Assembly (NCBI RefSeq): GCF_900116765.1
Contig: NZ_UETC01000003.1
Coordinates: forward strand, 1-64,000
From: Jannaschia seohaensis
Lineage (GTDB): Bacteria; Pseudomonadota; Alphaproteobacteria; Rhodobacterales; Rhodobacteraceae
Reading direction: 5' to 3'
Length of the DNA stretch: 64,000 nucleotides
In this document: positions 33,857-42,488 of the stretch, piece by piece
Position numbering within the stretch: position 1 is the first letter of the stretch
Layout: every line of letters begins with the position of its first letter
The notes under the pieces: generated by a model
Told to the model about the DNA's origin: nothing
Databases searched by the model: none
Seen by the model: the letters and a program-made list of their open reading frames with translations, nothing else
Position numbers and translations under genes: made by a program

Positions 33857-33866
33857 CTTGGGTCTC

Positions 33867-34445
33867 CTAGTCCGTGCGTGGCACGCCCTGGGCGTGGAGT
33901 TGCGGATCAATCAGCTTGGAGGTTCCGGTACGCAGGTGGCGCCATGCGTTAACCAAGGCGTAGACGGTCATGCCCCCAAAACAAAGGGCGACGAACCAGT
34001 AGACGTAGGATTTGGGCACATCGATCGAGACCATCATCTGTTGCGTGCGGCCGGCAAGGCGGATCGTCAGGACGGTGAGAAATCCGAAAAAGGCGATGGT
34101 GACGGCATCGATGCCTGCCTGCGCGATGCGGCGCCCGGTGCGGGGTATCCAGCGGTAGAGAAACTCCACCGCGATGTGGGACTCCTTGCGGACGGCCATG
34201 ATCGCGCCCGTGAAAGTCACGGCAATCAGCAGGAACCGGGCAATTTCCTCTGTCCAGCCAAGGGAGTCGTTCAGAACGTAGCGGGTAAAGAACTGAAGGA
34301 AGACGACGAAGGCCAGGATCCAGAAGATCACAAAGACCGGCACATCGTCCCATTTCAGGTCCGACAGGTCGATCTCTTGCTCATCGAAGTGAATTTCAGG
34401 AGCTTCGGTGGGAGCGGAGACCCGCTCTTCCGGTCCGTCTGTCAT
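33867..34445 (-). CDS. dctQ: TRAP transporter small permease (DctQ family)
   Basis: 192 residues. An acidic N-terminal tail of about 35 residues precedes four membrane segments (VPVFVIFWILAFVVFLQFF; the region FLLIAVTFTGAIMAV; AVTIAFFGFLTVLTIRLA; YVYWFVALCFGGMTVYALV). GWTEEIARFLLI is the common DctQ motif. It lies 80 bases after dctP, with a strong hairpin between, and ten bases before the dctM start. Confidence 0.88.
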   Translation of the reverse strand: MTDGPEERVSAPTEAPEIHFDEQEIDLSDLKWDDVPVFVIFWILAFVVFLQFFTRYVLNDSLGWTEEIARFLLIAVTFTGAIMAVRKESHIAVEFLYRWIPRTGRRIAQAGIDAVTIAFFGFLTVLTIRLAGRTQQMMVSIDVPKSYVYWFVALCFGGMTVYALVNAWRHLRTGTSKLIDPQLHAQGVPRTD

Positions 34446-34482
34446 GCCATGGCCCTTGTCAACGGTTCTGGGGGCGGAAGAA

Positions 34483-34510
34483 ACCGGCAGGCGCGTCGGC
34501 GCCTGCCGGT
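34483..34510 (-). terminator. Intercistronic hairpin between dctP and dctQ
   Basis: ACCGGCAGGCGC (34483-34494) and GCGCCTGCCGGT (34499-34510) are perfect 12-base complements around a GTCG loop. It lies in the gap between dctP and dctQ in a minus-strand operon. Read in the transcript there is only a weak U-rich tail, so partial termination or 3'-end protection of the dctP message is likelier than full termination. Such placement would allow more binding protein than permease to be made. Confidence 0.6.
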
Positions 34511-34525
34511 CCGGTTTTCGTTGGC

Positions 34526-35515
34526 TTACTGGCCGATGGCCTGCAGCCGATCGTAGGTCTCCTGGTCCCAGGTCGCCATGTCACCGTTATGCATGACCTT
34601 GACGGCTTCGATGAACGGGCCGCGGTCGATCTCGTTCACCTGCACGCCCTCGTCACGGAACCACTGCGCCAGCGCGTTCTCGGACTCGCGGATCGCGTCC
34701 GTCGCACAGACCGCCGTGTCCTGCAGGATGCCGGACAGCGTTTCCTGGTCCGCCGCGTCCATGCTGCCCCAGGTCGGTCCGCCGACGATGGTCAGCAGGG
34801 CGTCCGTGATGTGACCCGTCAGATTGATGTTGGTCTGGACCTCGTAGAACTTCTTGGCCTGGATCGTCGGCAGCGGGTTTTCCTGCGCATCCACGGTGCC
34901 CTGCTGCAGCGCAAGGTAGACCTCGGCGAAGGCGATCGGCGTGGGGTTCGCATCGACGGCCATGGGGAACATCATGTAGAGCGGCGCGTTCGGAACGCGG
35001 ATTTTCAGACCTTCCATGTCCCCCGGCGCCGTGATCGGCTTGTTCGAGGTGACATGGCGGTTACCGTAGTAGGTCATCGCCACGATGTGGTTGCCGGTGG
35101 CGTCGGTATAGCCTTGCGACAGCTCGCCAAAGAGATCGGAGTTCCGGAACGCGTCCCAATGCGCGTAATCGCGGAACATGTAGGGGGCGCCGCCGATGGC
35201 GATCGGCCCGTAGGCCCGGCCCGCGAACAGCTGACCCGTATAGATGATGTCGACGGTGCCAAGGCCCAGGCCTTCGTTGATGTCGACCTCCTTGCCCAGC
35301 GACGATGCCGGGAAGACCTCGATGCCGTAGCGGTTTCCGGTCGCCTCCATCAGGGCGTCATTCGCCGCGACGGCGCAGGTGTGATAGGGCTCGCTCGTCT
35401 CGTAGACATGCGCGAACTTCAGCACGCGGTCGGCCTCTTGAGCCGTTGCGGTGGACGCAAGCGCAATCGCCCCCGCCGCCGCCAGTATGGTCGTTTGCTT
35501 AAAGGTAGACGTCAT
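34526..35515 (-). CDS. dctP: TRAP transporter substrate-binding protein (DctP family)
   Basis: 329 residues with a signal peptide (MTSTFKQTTILAAAGAIALA, cleavage after TATA). DctP features: LKFAHVYETSEPYH, the GLKIRVPNAPLYMMF segment carrying the conserved arginine, and YLALQQGTVDAQENPLPTI. The ligand should be an organic acid, perhaps a hydroxy- or imino-acid given the Ldh_2 domain encoded just upstream. It starts 26 bases after the fusion gene and is followed by the 34483-34510 hairpin. Confidence 0.92.
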   Translation of the reverse strand: MTSTFKQTTILAAAGAIALASTATAQEADRVLKFAHVYETSEPYHTCAVAANDALMEATGNRYGIEVFPASSLGKEVDINEGLGLGTVDIIYTGQLFAGRAYGPIAIGGAPYMFRDYAHWDAFRNSDLFGELSQGYTDATGNHIVAMTYYGNRHVTSNKPITAPGDMEGLKIRVPNAPLYMMFPMAVDANPTPIAFAEVYLALQQGTVDAQENPLPTIQAKKFYEVQTNINLTGHITDALLTIVGGPTWGSMDAADQETLSGILQDTAVCATDAIRESENALAQWFRDEGVQVNEIDRGPFIEAVKVMHNGDMATWDQETYDRLQAIGQ

Positions 35516-35541
35516 TGGTTTTTCCTCCCTTTTGATGAGTT

Positions 35542-37305
35542 TCAGCCGTCCGCAGACAGAACCTGCAGGGCCTCGATGCTGTTCCTCCTGGCGAATTCAC
35601 CAAGCGACACCAGCGTCGTTTCGTCCAGTTTGAGACCGATCACGCGCCGCGACTCGGCCTCTTTCCACTCCCGGTCGCCGGGGGCCATGACCTGCTGATC
35701 GGCGGCGACGGCCGACTGGCGGATCGCCTTGAGATAACGGGTCATCACGGCTCGAAAGGCGGCCGCGCCGGAAAAGGCGGCCGGATCCAGGACCAGGACA
35801 AAGGCGCCCAGCCCCCGTGGGGTCGACATGTCGTCCGACACCATCGGCGGGAGCTCGGCGCTGAGCGGCGCGTCCGAAAACGCCGAAGATAGCACCTCTG
35901 ACAACCCGGCCAGACCGGCGCCCTTATATCCGAACAGCGCCCCGCCGAGGGGGGCCAGCATCTCGGCCGCCGCGGGATCGGTCACGTTCATCCCGTGCGT
36001 ATCCGAGGCGACGTTTTCGGGCAGCGGGATGCCGATGCTCTGGCTCAGCAGGACCCGGTTGTAGGGTATGGAGCTGGTCGCCATGTCCAGCAGCCAGGGC
36101 GGGCCGTCCTCGGCCGGGGCGGCGGCGGCGATCGGGTTGGTGCCGTGGAATCTCTCTGCTCCGCCGTGCAGGCGCACAAAAGCGTCGGAGTTGCAGAAGG
36201 TGAGCCCCATCAGGCCCTGCCTGGCGATTTCCGTCGCATAGGCTCCGGCGGCTCCGAAATGCGACGAGCCCCGGATGGCGACGGCTCCGATGCCGAACTC
36301 CCTCGCCTTGTCGATCGCGATCTCGACCGCCTGATACGTCGCCAGGGCGCCATGCGCATTGTCGGCGTCGAGGACGCAGGCGGCGCCCGTTCCTCCGGCG
36401 ACACGCGGGCTGGGACGCCGGTTGATCCGTCCCCCGGCCAGGGCCCGCAAGTAGTGCGGCAACAGACGGAATCCGTGCGTATCGACCCCCAGCGTGGAGG
36501 CATGCATCAGCGCCCTGGTCACGGCGTCGACGGTGGCCGTATCTGCCCCGACTGCGGCGAGGGCCGCCCGCGAGAACCTCTCCATCTCGGCCAGCGCGAT
36601 GCGCACCGTCGGCAACGCGCTGGCCTCGCCGTGATCCGAATCTGCAACCCGGTTCAGGTAGTTGGTGGTGGTCTCGGAAATATGGTTCTTCAGCAGTGCC
36701 AGCGCGCGGTCGAACTCACCGGACAGCACCATGTCGCAGATGCGCCGGTGTTCCTGCAGCGATCGCGCGTTCAGCTTGGGGTCCAGGGACAGCCGGTTGC
36801 GCAGGGCTTGAACCCGGAAGGACAGCATCCGGAAGTTCGCTTCGACATAGCTGTTGCCGCAGTGCTCGAAGATCGCCCTGTGAAAATCGTGGTCCAACAG
36901 CTTGTAGGTATCACTGTCGTCCAGGGCCAGGGCCTGCTCCATCCGGCCGACGATGTCGCTCAAGTCCCTGGCCAGCGGGCCGGGGTTGCGGCTGCATGCA
37001 AGGCGCATCGCCTCGCTTTCGAGGATCAGGCGCAGCTCTCCAAGCTCGGCGATTTCCGAAGCTCCCATCGAGAACACCCGCGTTGTCCTGTTGGCGGACA
37101 AGACGATCAGGCCCTCGCGCTCAAGCTGGAGGAGGGCCTCACGGATCGGGCTCTTGCTGACGCCCAGAAGCCGGACAAGCCCGGACTCGGTGAGCTTTTC
37201 GCCCATCGGGAACTCGCCCGAGATGATCCGGCTGCGGATCGCTTCGCGGGCCTGTTCCGACAGTTTCAGCCGTTCGATCGGTTGCGGATTCGCCGATATT
37301 TCCAA
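35542..37305 (-). CDS. GntR/FCD transcription factor fused to an Ldh_2-family dehydrogenase
   Basis: 587 residues in one uninterrupted frame. Residues 14-80 form a GntR winged helix (AREAIRSRIISGEFPMGEKL; LLGVSKSPIREALLQLEREG). Residues about 85-215 are an FCD ligand domain with the metal-type residues DHDFH (138-142), EHRRI (185-189) and KNHI (206-209). After a short linker, residues about 231-570 are a malate/L-lactate/ureidoglycolate-type Ldh_2 enzyme: GVDTHGFRLLPHYL (273-286) and GSSHFGAAGAY carry the expected catalytic and NAD-site residues, with RFHGTNPIAAA, LLDMATSS and GYKGAGLAGL after them. Both families normally occur as separate proteins of about 225 and 340 residues. It heads the TRAP operon and may both sense and oxidise the imported acid. 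Confidence 0.85.
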   Translation of the reverse strand: MEISANPQPIERLKLSEQAREAIRSRIISGEFPMGEKLTESGLVRLLGVSKSPIREALLQLEREGLIVLSANRTTRVFSMGASEIAELGELRLILESEAMRLACSRNPGPLARDLSDIVGRMEQALALDDSDTYKLLDHDFHRAIFEHCGNSYVEANFRMLSFRVQALRNRLSLDPKLNARSLQEHRRICDMVLSGEFDRALALLKNHISETTTNYLNRVADSDHGEASALPTVRIALAEMERFSRAALAAVGADTATVDAVTRALMHASTLGVDTHGFRLLPHYLRALAGGRINRRPSPRVAGGTGAACVLDADNAHGALATYQAVEIAIDKAREFGIGAVAIRGSSHFGAAGAYATEIARQGLMGLTFCNSDAFVRLHGGAERFHGTNPIAAAAPAEDGPPWLLDMATSSIPYNRVLLSQSIGIPLPENVASDTHGMNVTDPAAAEMLAPLGGALFGYKGAGLAGLSEVLSSAFSDAPLSAELPPMVSDDMSTPRGLGAFVLVLDPAAFSGAAAFRAVMTRYLKAIRQSAVAADQQVMAPGDREWKEAESRRVIGLKLDETTLVSLGEFARRNSIEALQVLSADG

Positions 37306-37679
37306 ACTGTCGCCCCCTTCCCGAGGCCGGATGGTATATAATGTATCATCAGACGCAAGCGTTCTGTTTTTCTTCGTTTCAAAAACCTGGACTCGCGCGC
37401 GGCGGGCGGGTTTGACCTGTAAAAAATATGATGAAAATCAGATGCCTGATGGCCTTTTCCGGTTCGAGACGCCGCGTCGCCAGTTGGGGGCACCAGCGTC
37501 CGGCGGGCCGGTATGGCGCCGGCGCCCCTGCATGCCTGACCCCGTGTGACCGGCGGACGGGCGTCCCGGACCCGCCGCCGGATTCTCGTTGCCCGGAAGG
37601 TTCTTTTGCTCTGACCCATTTCGCCGCGGTGTCGATTTTTCAGGGCGCGTTGACGATGGTGTATGCGCGTGACCCCAGA
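37306..37679. other. Upstream region of the fusion gene, no gene seen
   Basis: The first 100 bases are AT-rich (GTATATAATGTATCATCAGA near 37333), the composition expected of a promoter/operator for the GntR-headed operon. TGATACATTATATA reads as a -10-like stretch on the minus strand, and ATGTATCAT is a near-palindrome typical of GntR/FadR half-sites. Beyond that the sequence is unassigned and runs into IS5 debris. Confidence 0.4.
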
Positions 37680-38125
37680 TGCCGGGTCCGGCCCGGGATC
37701 CATCTCGGCGGAAACGCAGAAGCGCCGGAGGTTCGTGCCGTCGAGATCGCGGACAGCCACATCGGCGATGCGCCAGCGCTGCCCGACCCGCTCAGCCAGA
37801 TGCGGGCGGATGAGGAGATCGGGAGCATCACCGCCAACGGGGCCTATGATACGCGCAAATGCCATGCGGCCATCGCCGGCGCGGGTGCATGAAACGAGGC
37901 GCTGCGGGTCTCGAAATGCCTTGACCCGGCTCTGTGACGGCGATGGAGTGGAGACCACCGCCGAAGCCGCGTCGAGACGAAGATGCCTTGCGTAACACTG
38001 TTGGGCCAGCGGCTCATGGCACCTGATTTCGATCGCCAGGCTTGCCGAGTTCCATCTCCGCATCGCCGTCTCGAACGGCTACACTGCGCTGGGCATACCC
38101 GTCACGGACGGTTCGGGGCGAGTCT
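37680..38125 (+). pseudogene. IS5-family transposase, frameshifted C-terminal part
   Basis: The plus strand reads VRAVEIADSHIGDAPALPDP, LSQMRADEEIGSITANGAYD then TRKCHAAIAGAGA, followed after a stop and frame changes by RRWSGDHRRSRVETKMPCVT, LLGQRLMAPDFDRQ and finally NGYTALGIPVTD. These are the DDE core and C-terminus of IS5-family transposases (VTADGAYDTRKCH...SRVETKM). Stops and frameshifts make it inactive. Its N-terminal half is absent here; an N-terminal fragment of the same type is at 23186-23440. Confidence 0.8.
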
Positions 38126-38497
38126 GTCTGGCGAAAGGGAAAGGCTGAAGATCAGCCGATTGGAACAAAAGAGCCCCTTGTCGGAGCCGTTGCGTGATGG
38201 CGTCGGCACTGGAGGGTACGGCAAAGCCCGGGTGAGGAAGCAGAGGCCCGTCCTCTCCCGCCACCGGTCGGAGCGGGAACGGCGTGCGACTTATACGCGC
38301 GAGACGACGACAACCGCGCTCTTCCTTGCGGCGGTGCTGACGCGCGTCTTTCTGATCGAAAGCCTGATGCTTGCCTCGATCCCTGCCGCGATGGCGGTCT
38401 GGGCCCTGGCCCGTCTTCGCTTCCGATCTGGCCCTTTCGCTGACGGGAGCTTTCGCGTCGGGGCGCCTAGTCCAGTTCTGGCCGATGTCGTGACGCC
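38126..38497. other. Stretch before the MFS gene, unassigned
   Basis: A plus-strand frame ending at the TGA 38499-38501 (overlapping the MFS ATG) contains one hydrophobic segment (TTTALFLAAVLTRVFLIESL then MLASIPAAMAVWALA), but it has no ATG with a ribosome site and no family likeness. It could be the tail of a decayed membrane protein. Nothing else is visible. Confidence 0.3.
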
Positions 38498-39685
38498 ATG
38501 ACCGACGCGGCGGTGGCCGCGCGGGCGCGACGGTGGCCGGTCATTTCCGCTCTCGGCGTGGTGATGATCTTCACCTGGGGCAGCACCTATTACCTCATGG
38601 CGGTCCTGGCCGCGCCCATCGCGACGGATATGGGGTGGAGCCTCGGCGCCATCACGGGGGCGTTGTCGGCGGGATTGCTGGTCGCCGGCCTGGTCTCTCC
38701 GATCGTCGGACGGGCTATCGCGCGTCATGGCGGGCGGCCGGTTCTCGCCGCTGGCTGCGCGCTGATCGCGACCGGCCTGCTGGTGATTGCCGGCGCGGCG
38801 CATCTATGGATGTTCTGGACAGGGTGGCTGTTGCTCGGCCTCGGAATGGCGGCTGGCCTCTACGATCCGGCCTTCGCCTCGCTGGGGCGCCTTTACGGCC
38901 GGGACGCGCGCAGCGCGATCACTGCGCTCACGCTCTGGGGGGGCTTCGCGAGCACGGTCTGCTGGCCGCTTTCCACGCTGATACTGGATGCATGGGGCTG
39001 GAGAGCTGTGGCCGTGGCCTATGCCGTCATCCACCTGGTCGGGACCCTGCCGCTGGTTCTATGGGCCATCCCAGCCCCGCCCGGTCGTGTCGAAGATCCG
39101 TGCTCCGACAGGCCGGACGCACCGCGGCTCAAGGGGCGGGAGGCGGTCGTGTTCAGGCTGATGGCGGCGATGCTCGTGCTCAACGGGCTCATTGTCGTCA
39201 ACGTCTCCACATGGCTTTTCACCGTCCTTCAGGCGCAAGGTCTGACCCTCTCCGCCGCGGTCGCTCTGGGCGCGCTCATCGGCCCCGCTCAGGTCGGGGC
39301 GCGCGTGCTGGAGATGGCGGGTCGTGGGCGGCATCACCCGATCTGGACAATGGCCATCTCGACCTTCGCCATCGCGGCCGGAATTCTGCTCCTTGCGGCT
39401 GACTTTGGCGTCGCTGGAGTGGCACTGGTGCTTTACGGGGGTGGCAACGGCCTGTTCTCGATCGCGCGGGGCGCTCTGCCGCTGGCCGTCTTCGGCCCGG
39501 ACCGTTATCCCGCTCTCATGGGAAGCCTCGCACGGCCGTCACTCATCGCGCAGGCCGCTGCTCCGGTCCTTGGGGCGTGGGTCATAGCCGGTAGGGGGCC
39601 GGAGGCCACGCTCTGGATCCTCGCGGCGCTGGCGCTGGCGAATGCCGGATTTCTGGCTCTCCTGTGGCGCAGCATTCGCGCCTAA
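38498..39685 (+). CDS. Major facilitator superfamily transporter
   Basis: 395 residues with 12 hydrophobic segments and short loops. MFS features include the GxLxxGRxIxRHGGR-type loop between segments 2 and 3 (SPIVGRAIARHGGRPVLAA) and an N-terminal WGSTYYLMAVLAAPIATDMG. It resembles the oxalate/formate-antiporter-like and YnfM-like MFS proteins; the substrate cannot be read. Single gene with IS debris on both sides. A small GCGCC/GGCGC hairpin overlaps its stop (39678-39691). Confidence 0.88.
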   Translation: MTDAAVAARARRWPVISALGVVMIFTWGSTYYLMAVLAAPIATDMGWSLGAITGALSAGLLVAGLVSPIVGRAIARHGGRPVLAAGCALIATGLLVIAGAAHLWMFWTGWLLLGLGMAAGLYDPAFASLGRLYGRDARSAITALTLWGGFASTVCWPLSTLILDAWGWRAVAVAYAVIHLVGTLPLVLWAIPAPPGRVEDPCSDRPDAPRLKGREAVVFRLMAAMLVLNGLIVVNVSTWLFTVLQAQGLTLSAAVALGALIGPAQVGARVLEMAGRGRHHPIWTMAISTFAIAAGILLLAADFGVAGVALVLYGGGNGLFSIARGALPLAVFGPDRYPALMGSLARPSLIAQAAAPVLGAWVIAGRGPEATLWILAALALANAGFLALLWRSIRA

Positions 39686-39849
39686 GGGCGCAGGACCTGC
39701 ACATAGGGCCGTCCCGGCCTTGGGATTGCTGGATTACCCGATATCGGCTCCGGTCTCTCACATGCTGGCGGATAGGCGATTTTTCATGGACAGGAGGCGG
39801 TCCTTCGCCGGAAGCAATATGCGTGGAAGTCGGATTGCTCGGCCGCGTG

Positions 39850-40045
39850 CGGGCCGCAGAAAGGCTCCGCCTCGGACGGACCCCGGTCTTTGGGAACAAT
39901 GACGCCGTTGTCATCGAGCGCCTGAGCTCCGCGTTCTGCGAAGCGTTGGGCGAACCGGTCGATCTCACCCAGCGAAGGACGTATCGGGAGATAACCGAGG
40001 CCCTACTCGATGGCTCGGTGGATGCCGCCTGGATCTGCGGCTATC
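39850..40045 (+). pseudogene. PhnD-like phosphate/phosphonate-binding protein fragment
   Basis: One frame reads RTPVFGNNDAVVIERLSSAF, GEPVDLTQRRTYREITEALL then DGSVDAAWICGY. This is the N-terminal lobe of PhnD-like ABC-transporter binding proteins (usual RxTYxEVxxALxxGxVDxAWxCGxPY). It stops at the CGY motif; IS3 orfB sequence begins 16 bases later, so the gene was probably cut by an insertion or recombination. No start codon or signal peptide is left upstream. Confidence 0.6.
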
Positions 40046-40060
40046 GGATACCGGCCCCCT

Positions 40061-40176
40061 CGCATCCCGCTCAGGCGGGAGGGTTGGGGAATGAACCGGA
40101 AGAATCTCTACCGTATCTACCGCGAGGAGCGGCGGACCCTGCGCAAGCGCGGTGGTCGGAAGCGGGCGCTCGGGCC
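40061..40176 (+). pseudogene. IS3-family orfB fragment
   Basis: Reads RIPLRREGWGMNRKNLYRIY then REERRTLRKRGGRKRALG, the conserved helix-rich segment just before the DDE domain of IS3-family OrfB (NHKRVYRLYREEKLTVRRRGGRKRA). The DDE domain itself is absent; bases 40177-40580 contain only unassignable sequence. It probably belonged to the element that cut the PhnD-like gene. Confidence 0.7.
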
Positions 40177-40580
40177 GGATGGCAACGTGATCACCGGGGG
40201 CGCGAACGGATCGGCGACCTGGGCGGCTCGGTTGTCTGGGGCAAGCGGGGACGATGGACGACGACTGGCTGGAACGGAGCGGGTCAGACCGCACGGCTTC
40301 CCCGTAGCCGTCATCGGGTGGCATCGCACAGTCACCAGGGCGCCGGGGCCGCCAAGCTCGGACGGGTCGACTGACGCAACAACCGCCGCTTCCGCGCGTA
40401 GTCGGCGACCTCCGTTCCGCCGAGGTCAAGGAGCGCTGCCTCGCCGAACTGCGACCCAAGACATGGCCGGCGCAGGCTCAACGCAACCCTGCGCCGTGAC
40501 GTCGGGACGTCTCAAGACTGCATGGCCATTCGGGTAAGGAAATTATTTGGCTTTGTCGGTCGATGCTTTAACGATTGCAT

Positions 40581-42401
40581 ATGGGAGGCATCGAGCGTGA
40601 TAAATCCGTGAGGGCGGCGCCTGGTCCTCTGGGGGATGCTGACGACACGGAACATACGGACCGCGACCTGCTCATCGCTGCGATCTACGAGGCTGCGGCG
40701 GACCCGAGCGCCTATAGCCGCTTCGTGGCGGCGTTGAGCGCGTATCTCGAACAGACGGCAGTCAGGGAATGGCGGATCCGAGATCTGGCCGAGGTCGATA
40801 TCGAGGCTTTCGAGGCCGATCGCGGTCTCGCAATGCATCTCGCCAACCTCAACGACAAGCTGACCGATGCGCCACACCGCATCCCCCCTGGTAGCCTGCG
40901 AGAGCATGTCGCCCGCCGGTCGGGCCTGGCCGTTCTGGTCGACCGGGCAGGGCATATCGCCAGCCTCAGTGCGACGGCGCAAGAGACTTTCGAGAGCGGT
41001 CCGCATGCCTTGGAAGACCTCGCGACGCGCTTGCATGCCGAGGATTCCCGCCACTTGCGCGACGCGATTGCCGGGCATGTCATGCATGGGCGCCACCTCG
41101 CGCCCCGTATCCTGCGCGGCGAGGCGTTTCATCTCTGCGTCAGGACACAGCGATGCGACACCGATGGCGAGGTCTTCCTCTGCCTCGAAACACTGGCCGT
41201 CGACTGGTCGCCTGCGCTGGAGGCGGTTCTCCGGGCGTCTTTCTCCCTCACGCCCGCCGAACTGCGTGTCGCGCGGATGCTCGCCGCAGGCGAGACCGCC
41301 AAGTCGATCGCGGCCGGGCTGGACCGATCCGAAGGCACCGTTCGCAATCAGATCAAGTCGATCCTTGCCAAAACCGACACCGGCGGCATCGCCAACCTCA
41401 ACAGGCTTCTGGCCCTGATAGCCGAAACGGTCGCCGGGGCTCCCATTCTGACCGCGCCGGGGCAGACGGCACTTGCCGATCTCGACATCCTGACACTGCC
41501 CGACGGCCGCGCCATGGAGGTGCGCCTGCAAGGTCCGGTCGACGGAAGACCGGTCTTGTTCCTCCACGGCATGCTCTTTGGAAGTGAACTGCCACCCTCC
41601 GCCATCGAGCCCCTGGAGAGAAATCACCTGCGGCTGATCGCGCCCGCGCGTCCGAATTTCGGCATGTCCGACCCGTCGCCCGGCAGACCCGAGGATGAGC
41701 CGGACCGCCTCGTCGCGGACCTGCTGTTCCTGCTCGACGCCTATGGCGTGGACAGGACGGTCTGCCTGACCAACATCGCCGGCTCGCCCTATGGCTATGC
41801 CTTAGCGGCTGCCGCCCCCGAGCGGATTTCGGGGCTGGTTCATGCCGCCTCCGTCCTGCCGGTGCTGAAGGCGCGGCAATTCGTGACCATGCCGCCGACC
41901 CAGCGCCTGATCGCCTTTTTGATGCGCTTCGTGCCGGCCTATCTGCCGCCGCTGATGAAATCGGGCATCGCGCAGATCCGCGCGTCGGGCGAGATCCCGT
42001 TCCTTGCCACGCTTTACGAAGAAGGCACCTGCGACCATGCCGTCGCGACCCGCCCCGACCTGGTCGACCTGATGACGCGAAGTGTTCATTTCGCTACGGG
42101 GCAGGGCTATCTGGGCTGCTATACTGACACGCTCCACGTCGTGCGCGACTGGTCGCACTACGCGACGGCCATCAGTGACAGGGGCATACCCATAATCCAT
42201 GTCCACGGCCACGCCGACCCGCAATATCCCCTCGACGACGTCGCGCGGTTCGCCGCGCGGTTCCCCTCGGTCGAACTGCGCGGGGTCGAGGGGGCCGGGC
42301 AGCTCCTGCTCTTCGACAGGCCCGGCCCGGTGATCGGCGCGGTTGCCGAGCTGCTGCACCGGGCCCAGGGCGCCGGTCGACCGGTGCCGCCAGCCGTATA
42401 G
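40581..42401 (+). CDS. LuxR-type HTH protein fused to an alpha/beta-hydrolase-like domain
   Basis: 606 residues from ATG 40581 (a TTG two codons earlier is possible). Residues about 30-210 form a PAS-like N-terminal region. Residues about 222-280 are a LuxR helix-turn-helix (LTPAELRVARMLAAGETAKS, LDRSEGTVRNQIKSILAKT). Residues about 300-600 look like an alpha/beta hydrolase (PVLFLHGMLFG; ADLLFLLDAYGVDRTV; HVHGHADPQYPLDDVARFA). The nucleophile elbow is AGSPYG rather than GxSxG, and the place of the catalytic His reads GAGQLLLFDRP, with Gln. So it is probably a ligand-sensing regulator rather than an esterase. Unlike most LuxR proteins the DNA-binding domain is internal. Orphan; rhodanese gene follows. 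Confidence 0.82.
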   Translation: MGGIERDKSVRAAPGPLGDADDTEHTDRDLLIAAIYEAAADPSAYSRFVAALSAYLEQTAVREWRIRDLAEVDIEAFEADRGLAMHLANLNDKLTDAPHRIPPGSLREHVARRSGLAVLVDRAGHIASLSATAQETFESGPHALEDLATRLHAEDSRHLRDAIAGHVMHGRHLAPRILRGEAFHLCVRTQRCDTDGEVFLCLETLAVDWSPALEAVLRASFSLTPAELRVARMLAAGETAKSIAAGLDRSEGTVRNQIKSILAKTDTGGIANLNRLLALIAETVAGAPILTAPGQTALADLDILTLPDGRAMEVRLQGPVDGRPVLFLHGMLFGSELPPSAIEPLERNHLRLIAPARPNFGMSDPSPGRPEDEPDRLVADLLFLLDAYGVDRTVCLTNIAGSPYGYALAAAAPERISGLVHAASVLPVLKARQFVTMPPTQRLIAFLMRFVPAYLPPLMKSGIAQIRASGEIPFLATLYEEGTCDHAVATRPDLVDLMTRSVHFATGQGYLGCYTDTLHVVRDWSHYATAISDRGIPIIHVHGHADPQYPLDDVARFAARFPSVELRGVEGAGQLLLFDRPGPVIGAVAELLHRAQGAGRPVPPAV

Positions 42402-42488
42402 CCCATATGGGACATGACAGATCGCCGCACGCGGCGGAACCTGAGTGACGAACGGTCGCTGCTCCGGACGTCACTCGGAGGGCAGGTC

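Noticed and set aside
37266-38063. Minus-strand 265-codon frame
   Set aside because: It is the antisense reading of the IS5 transposase remnant plus the upstream part of the fusion gene.
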